35,281 bases of DNA. Origin: an uncultured Selenomonadales bacterium (GTDB lineage: Bacteria > Bacillota > Negativicutes > Selenomonadales > Selenomonadaceae). Below are positions 32,026 to 35,281 of this stretch, piece after piece. Position 1 is the first letter of the stretch, and each line of letters opens with the position of its first letter. Made by a program: the position numbers and the translations under genes. The stretch is from assembly GCA_937877655.1 (NCBI GenBank), contig CALFJC010000024.1, forward strand, positions 1-35,281. The letters are read 5' to 3'. A model generated the notes under the pieces. That model saw only the letters and a program-made list of their open reading frames with translations. It had not been told where the DNA came from and ran no database searches.

Positions 32026-34811
32026 TTAACTTCTCCTTTCAGTACTCGCGAAATTGTCTCCATCATTTGCGAAACGTCAAGCGGCTTGGAAATGTGATCG
32101 TTCATGCCCGCTTCCCGCGCTTTTTTTATGTCTTCGGGCATTGCGTTTGCCGTCATTGCGATTATCGGTACCGAATTTCCATTTTTTCTTATCTCCCGCG
32201 TCGCCTCGTAACCGTTCATGATCGGCATTTGTACATCCATCAAAATTAAATCATAAGAGTTTTTGGATTTTTCTACCGCCTCGCGCCCGTCCGCCGCCGT
32301 GTCTATCGAAAACCCGAATTCCGACAGCATCATCGTTGCAATTTCGCGATTTACATCTATGTCTTCAACCAAAAGTATTTTAATCTCCGAAAAATCGGCT
32401 GTCAATTCTTCTTGCGCCTGCGCGGGCTCCGAAATTGTCGGCTTCTCGATAATCTCAAATGAAACTCGCACGATAAATTCCGTCCCGAAATCTTTTTCCG
32501 TCAAAACTTCAATCGAGCCGCCCATTAATTCGACAATGCTTTTGGTTATCGCCGTGCCTAGCCCCGTCCCTTGAATTCCGCTGACGGTCGAAGTTCTTTC
32601 GCGCTCAAATGCCTCAAAAATTTTCTTCGCAAACTCCTTCGACATGCCTATTCCCGTATCTTTTACGCGCAATTCATATTTCCCGAAATCATTTTCCGTC
32701 AAAGTTACCGCGACGCTTTTTCCCGACGGAGTAAATTTATAAGCATTGCCGACCAAATTTAATAAAATTCGGTTGAATCGGTTCTTGTCGCATTTCACGT
32801 ACCGATTTTTTATTTTTGTCTCAACGGAAAACGAAATGCCCTTTGCTTCCATTTGAGTTTGAAACATTGTCTGCAAATCGTTCAATATTTTTTCCAAATC
32901 GACTTCGGAAAGTTCCAATTCCATTCTGCCGCTCTCAATTCGGCTCATTTCCAATATGTCGTTGATTAAATCGAGTAAATGTTTGCCCGAAACGTCGATT
33001 TTATCCAGAAAAGATTTTAACTCTGCAAAAGTTGTGCCGTCGCGCCGCGCCAAAGTCGTATAGCCGATTATCGCATTCATCGGCGTCCTTATGTCGTGGC
33101 TCATGTTTGAAAGAAAAGTTGATTTTGCCCGCGAGCTCTCTTCCGCCTTGAGTTTTTGTTCTTCGAGTGCGTGCATTTCCTTTTTTTGAATTCGGGAGTA
33201 GATGCTGAATAAAAATCCCAGTGCTATCAGCGTCAATATCAGCAAAATCATCGTATTTTCCAGCAAAACCGAGCGCATTTTTAAAATTTGGCTGTTGGTA
33301 TAGGCAAAACGCGGCGCAATGGTATTATTTGAATAAAAATCCGAGATGTCTTGAATAAAAATCGTAAATTCGTCATGCATTTTTTCCCGCATCCACATTA
33401 ACGCCGAGAAAAATACCAAGAAAAACATTATCAACCATACAGTCGTTGAAGTTCCGAAATTTTTTTCGTCATGTTTGAATAAGAAATTGAAATAAGCGAA
33501 GCCGAGCAAACCCCAAATCGTCAAAATGAAATAAGATTCTTGAGTTAAAACGCTGATTGACCAAAGATTGGGGATAAGCAGGAAGAAAGTAAACAAAATC
33601 GCGCAGATGACGCCCGCGCCGCCCGTAATTTCGGCTCGACGATTTTTTTCGCGCTTGGCAAGAACATAAGCACAAGCGGAAGTGTAACCGTAAGCAATAG
33701 TTGCGCCGATGGTTGTAACGTCCGTCAACCAACCGATAACCGTTCGTCCGAAAAACGGAACCAAAAGCGAAGAGATAAAAATAATTATTGCGGCATGTCT
33801 TCTCGTCGAAAACCATTTCGGCAAAATATTTTCTTTGGCAAAAGTCTGAGTTAAATTTCCGACGGCGCGATAATAACCGATTAAACTCGTCGTCAACGCG
33901 GAAAAAACAACTGTTCCCAAGATAAAAACGCCGTTCTCGCCAAAAATTTTGGTAACGACATAAAAAGTCGGGATTTGTTCGATGCCCGAAAGATTTTTCA
34001 AATTTTCAATGTAGGTAACGGAACTGCCGAATTTATCGGGGAATTGAAGAGTGGCAAGGCAAGTCATTAAAATATAAACGACAGCCGCGCAGATTATGGC
34101 GGCAATCATGATCGGGAAAATTTTATTAATATCGGACTTGAATTCGTTGGTGTATTGCGAAATTGTCTCGAAACCGACAAAAGCCCAAGGAATCAGCGCA
34201 AAAATGACAGAAATTTGTTTCCAGACAGGTTCATTATCGACAAAATAAAGATTCGGAGGCTCGGAAACGCTTAGAGCGGAGAAAAATATAAAAATGACGC
34301 CGCAAAAGAGGATAACGGCGGCAATTTGAACCAAAATTTTAGAGAGAACGCTGATTCTTGCAAATAAAACGCCGAAAAACCAAAGGAGGAAAATGGTAAA
34401 AGCCACTTCGCCGCCGAAAACGTCATAACCGGCAAATTCATAATGGAAACCGAATTGAAGAAGGTCGCCGAATAAATTTCTGCCCATAAGCGTTACGGCG
34501 GTCGCATTAGCCCATAAAAGAGAAATGTAAGCTATCCAGAGGAACCAAGCGCAAAAAAATGCATGATCTTTGCCGAAAATTTCTTTCGTGAAAACGAAAA
34601 CTCCGCCCGCGCTCGGAATTTTTTTGATGACGAAATTATAATTGGCGGCGATAAGAATCATGACGAGTGCGCCGAGCAAAACAGCCGCAGAAGTTCCCGC
34701 AGTGCCGGCATTCGGCAAAAAAGTCGTGCCGGGCATAAGGAAAGAGCCCCAACCGATACAGCAACCGAAAGCCAAAGCCCATAACATGAATGGTGACAAA
34801 TAACCCATCAT
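32022..34811 (-). CDS. APC amino-acid permease fused to hybrid histidine kinase
   Basis: 929 residues from ATG 34811 (AGGAGG 5 nt upstream; the ATG at 34808 is also possible). Residues 1-450 are an APC-superfamily transporter with about 12 membrane helices (start LWALAFGCCIGWGSFLMPG; YRAVGNLTQTFAKENILPKW). Two further helices (about 455-475 and 518-540) flank a roughly 40-residue outer loop, then a short coiled linker. The HisKA region has His572 (SNMSHDIRTPMNAIIGY), the N box NLVGNAYKFTP at 685-695, G1 DTGIGM at 718, G2 GTGLGTAITK at 748. The receiver (810-925) has acidic E816/D817, phospho-acceptor Asp859 (LILMDVQMP), Thr887 and Lys909. There is no HPt domain. The transporter part is probably a substrate sensor or a transporter that signals its flux, analogous in logic to CbrA (SSS transporter plus kinase). 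First gene of the redox operon. Confidence 0.9.
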   Translation of the reverse strand: MMGYLSPFMLWALAFGCCIGWGSFLMPGTTFLPNAGTAGTSAAVLLGALVMILIAANYNFVIKKIPSAGGVFVFTKEIFGKDHAFFCAWFLWIAYISLLWANATAVTLMGRNLFGDLLQFGFHYEFAGYDVFGGEVAFTIFLLWFFGVLFARISVLSKILVQIAAVILFCGVIFIFFSALSVSEPPNLYFVDNEPVWKQISVIFALIPWAFVGFETISQYTNEFKSDINKIFPIMIAAIICAAVVYILMTCLATLQFPDKFGSSVTYIENLKNLSGIEQIPTFYVVTKIFGENGVFILGTVVFSALTTSLIGYYRAVGNLTQTFAKENILPKWFSTRRHAAIIIFISSLLVPFFGRTVIGWLTDVTTIGATIAYGYTSACAYVLAKREKNRRAEITGGAGVICAILFTFFLLIPNLWSISVLTQESYFILTIWGLLGFAYFNFLFKHDEKNFGTSTTVWLIMFFLVFFSALMWMREKMHDEFTIFIQDISDFYSNNTIAPRFAYTNSQILKMRSVLLENTMILLILTLIALGFLFSIYSRIQKKEMHALEEQKLKAEESSRAKSTFLSNMSHDIRTPMNAIIGYTTLARRDGTTFAELKSFLDKIDVSGKHLLDLINDILEMSRIESGRMELELSEVDLEKILNDLQTMFQTQMEAKGISFSVETKIKNRYVKCDKNRFNRILLNLVGNAYKFTPSGKSVAVTLTENDFGKYELRVKDTGIGMSKEFAKKIFEAFERERTSTVSGIQGTGLGTAITKSIVELMGGSIEVLTEKDFGTEFIVRVSFEIIEKPTISEPAQAQEELTADFSEIKILLVEDIDVNREIATMMLSEFGFSIDTAADGREAVEKSKNSYDLILMDVQMPIMNGYEATREIRKNGNSVPIIAMTANAMPEDIKKAREAGMNDHISKPLDVSQMMETISRVLKGEVK

Positions 34812-34863
34812 AAAAACCTCCTTGCGGCTAATTTTCGCGGCGAAGGCGGCATTTCCTTTCAAC

Positions 34864-34892
34864 TTGACGATATTAATTTGAATTGCTAAAGT
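34864..34892 (+). promoter_or_regulatory. Sigma70-type promoter for trmK
   Basis: TTGACG, 17-nt spacer, TAAAGT. Starts transcription about 15 nt before the ATG at 34914. The -10 is imperfect. It sits in the divergent spacer between the permease-kinase and trmK. Confidence 0.4.
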
Positions 34893-34913
34893 TTTTTCAA
34901 AGGAGTTGGTAAA

Positions 34914-35111
34914 ATGATTGACGACAGGATAAAGGCGATAAAAAATTTTGTCCGCGCAGGAAGTCGCGTTGCCGATGTCGGAGCGGATCACGGCTATTTA
35001 TCGATTGAACTTGTAAGAAACGGCATTGCGGAAAAAGTTATCGCGACGGAAAAAAATATTCACCCGTTCGAAGCTTTGAGTAAAAATTTTTCAAAGGAGT
35101 TGGTAAAATGA
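34914..35111 (+). pseudogene. trmK: Truncated trmK, copy 1
   Basis: 65 residues. The N-terminal methyltransferase start is intact: MIDDRIKAIKNFVRAGSRVA, motif I VADVGADHGYLSIELV (SAM-binding DxGxDxGxL), VIATEKN. After FEALSKN the frame runs into the ribosome site of the next copy (FSKELVK) and stops at 35111, so it lacks most of the catalytic domain and cannot be an active enzyme. The family (COG2384) methylates N1 of adenine-22 in tRNA. It has a promoter and ribosome site, so a 65-residue peptide may still be made. Its stop overlaps the ATG of copy 2 (ATGA). Confidence 0.85.
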
Positions 35112-35281
35112 TTGACGACAGGATAAAGGCGATAAAAGATTTTGTCCGCGCAGGAAGTCGCGTTGCCGATGTCGGAGCGGATCACGGCTACTTGTCGATT
35201 GAACTTGTAAGAAACGGCATTGCGGAAAAAGTTATCGCGACGGAAAAAAATATTCACCCGTTCGAAGCTTTGAGTAAAAAT
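35108..35281 (+). CDS. trmK: tRNA (adenine-22 N1) methyltransferase, copy 2 (partial, runs off the window)
   Basis: 58 codons visible. Identical to copy 1 except Asp for Asn in IKDFVRAG. Ribosome site AAAGGAG. It shows motif I DVGADHGYLS of SAM-dependent methyltransferases of the COG2384 family. Whether this copy is the complete gene or a further truncated unit cannot be decided, because the window ends at exactly the point where copy 1 begins to deviate (GAGTAAAAAT). Confidence 0.8.
   Translation, partial: MIDDRIKAIKDFVRAGSRVADVGADHGYLSIELVRNGIAEKVIATEKNIHPFEALSKN

Larger units (their letters stand above)
34890..35281 (+). repeat. 194-bp tandem duplication of the trmK 5' end
   Basis: The region from the T-rich sequence before CAAAGGAG through codon 58 of trmK is present twice, head to tail, with a period of 194 bp (ATG at 34914 and 35108). 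In the 174 compared bases of gene sequence I find three differences: one codon changing Asn to Asp and two synonymous positions. The second copy ends at the window edge, so more copies or the full gene may follow. Confidence 0.9.

Noticed and set aside
34812..34991. 60-residue N-terminal extension of the permease-kinase
   Set aside because: It would overlap trmK and its promoter, and the ATG at 34811 has an ideal AGGAGG site followed by the first transport helix.

Overview
The window looks like a chromosomal piece of an anaerobic, diderm Firmicute, most likely Negativicutes (Selenomonadales-like). This is inference, from strong AGGAGG ribosome binding sites, a trmK-type tRNA methyltransferase, a B12-binding radical SAM protein of the TIGR03960 kind, a TupA-like ATP-grasp enzyme, CsgG-like exported proteins with AxA signal peptides, and a very large beta-repeat protein starting with an FDLQRF motif. 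No rRNA, tRNA or CRISPR array was seen.

Layout. 1-2934: the 5' part of a giant repetitive surface-type gene on the minus strand, preceded by a 20-residue mini-ORF that copies its N-terminus; a divergent regulator (NTF2-like/PAS-like/winged helix) follows to 4155. 4171-10907: housekeeping and envelope genes (NhaC antiporter, TupA-like ATP-grasp, radical SAM, TrkA, CAP-domain protein), separated by hairpin terminators and by unusual heptamer repeats (AATTAGG palindromes and a CCTAAAA array).

10920-19051: a decaying accessory island. It holds a tandem dynamin-like GTPase with several frameshifts and stops, a tail-anchored coiled-coil protein, a small unknown protein, a HerA-type ATPase with a serine-rich linker (broken by a frameshift and a TGA), a SUFU/YqcF-like protein, and a further gene remnant. 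The GTP/ATP-binding loops of both large proteins are also altered. Four of these genes are tightly packed in one direction, so I read the set as a candidate undescribed membrane-associated defence or conflict system that has died in this genome. Next to it, 19090-24322 is an apparently intact type I restriction-modification operon (hsdR, hsdM, hsdS, each overlapping the next by 4 nt).

24341-29718: a PiT phosphate transporter (minus), then five exported proteins in one operon, one of them clearly CsgG/LpoB-like, probably an outer-envelope assembly or maintenance function. 29735-34811: a minus-strand operon whose first gene fuses an APC amino-acid permease to a histidine kinase and receiver; it is followed by a low-molecular-weight phosphatase, thioredoxin reductase, glutaredoxin and glutathione peroxidase, linking transporter-coupled signalling to thiol redox genes. 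34890-35281: a 194-bp tandem duplication of the 5' end of trmK, with the second copy running off the window.
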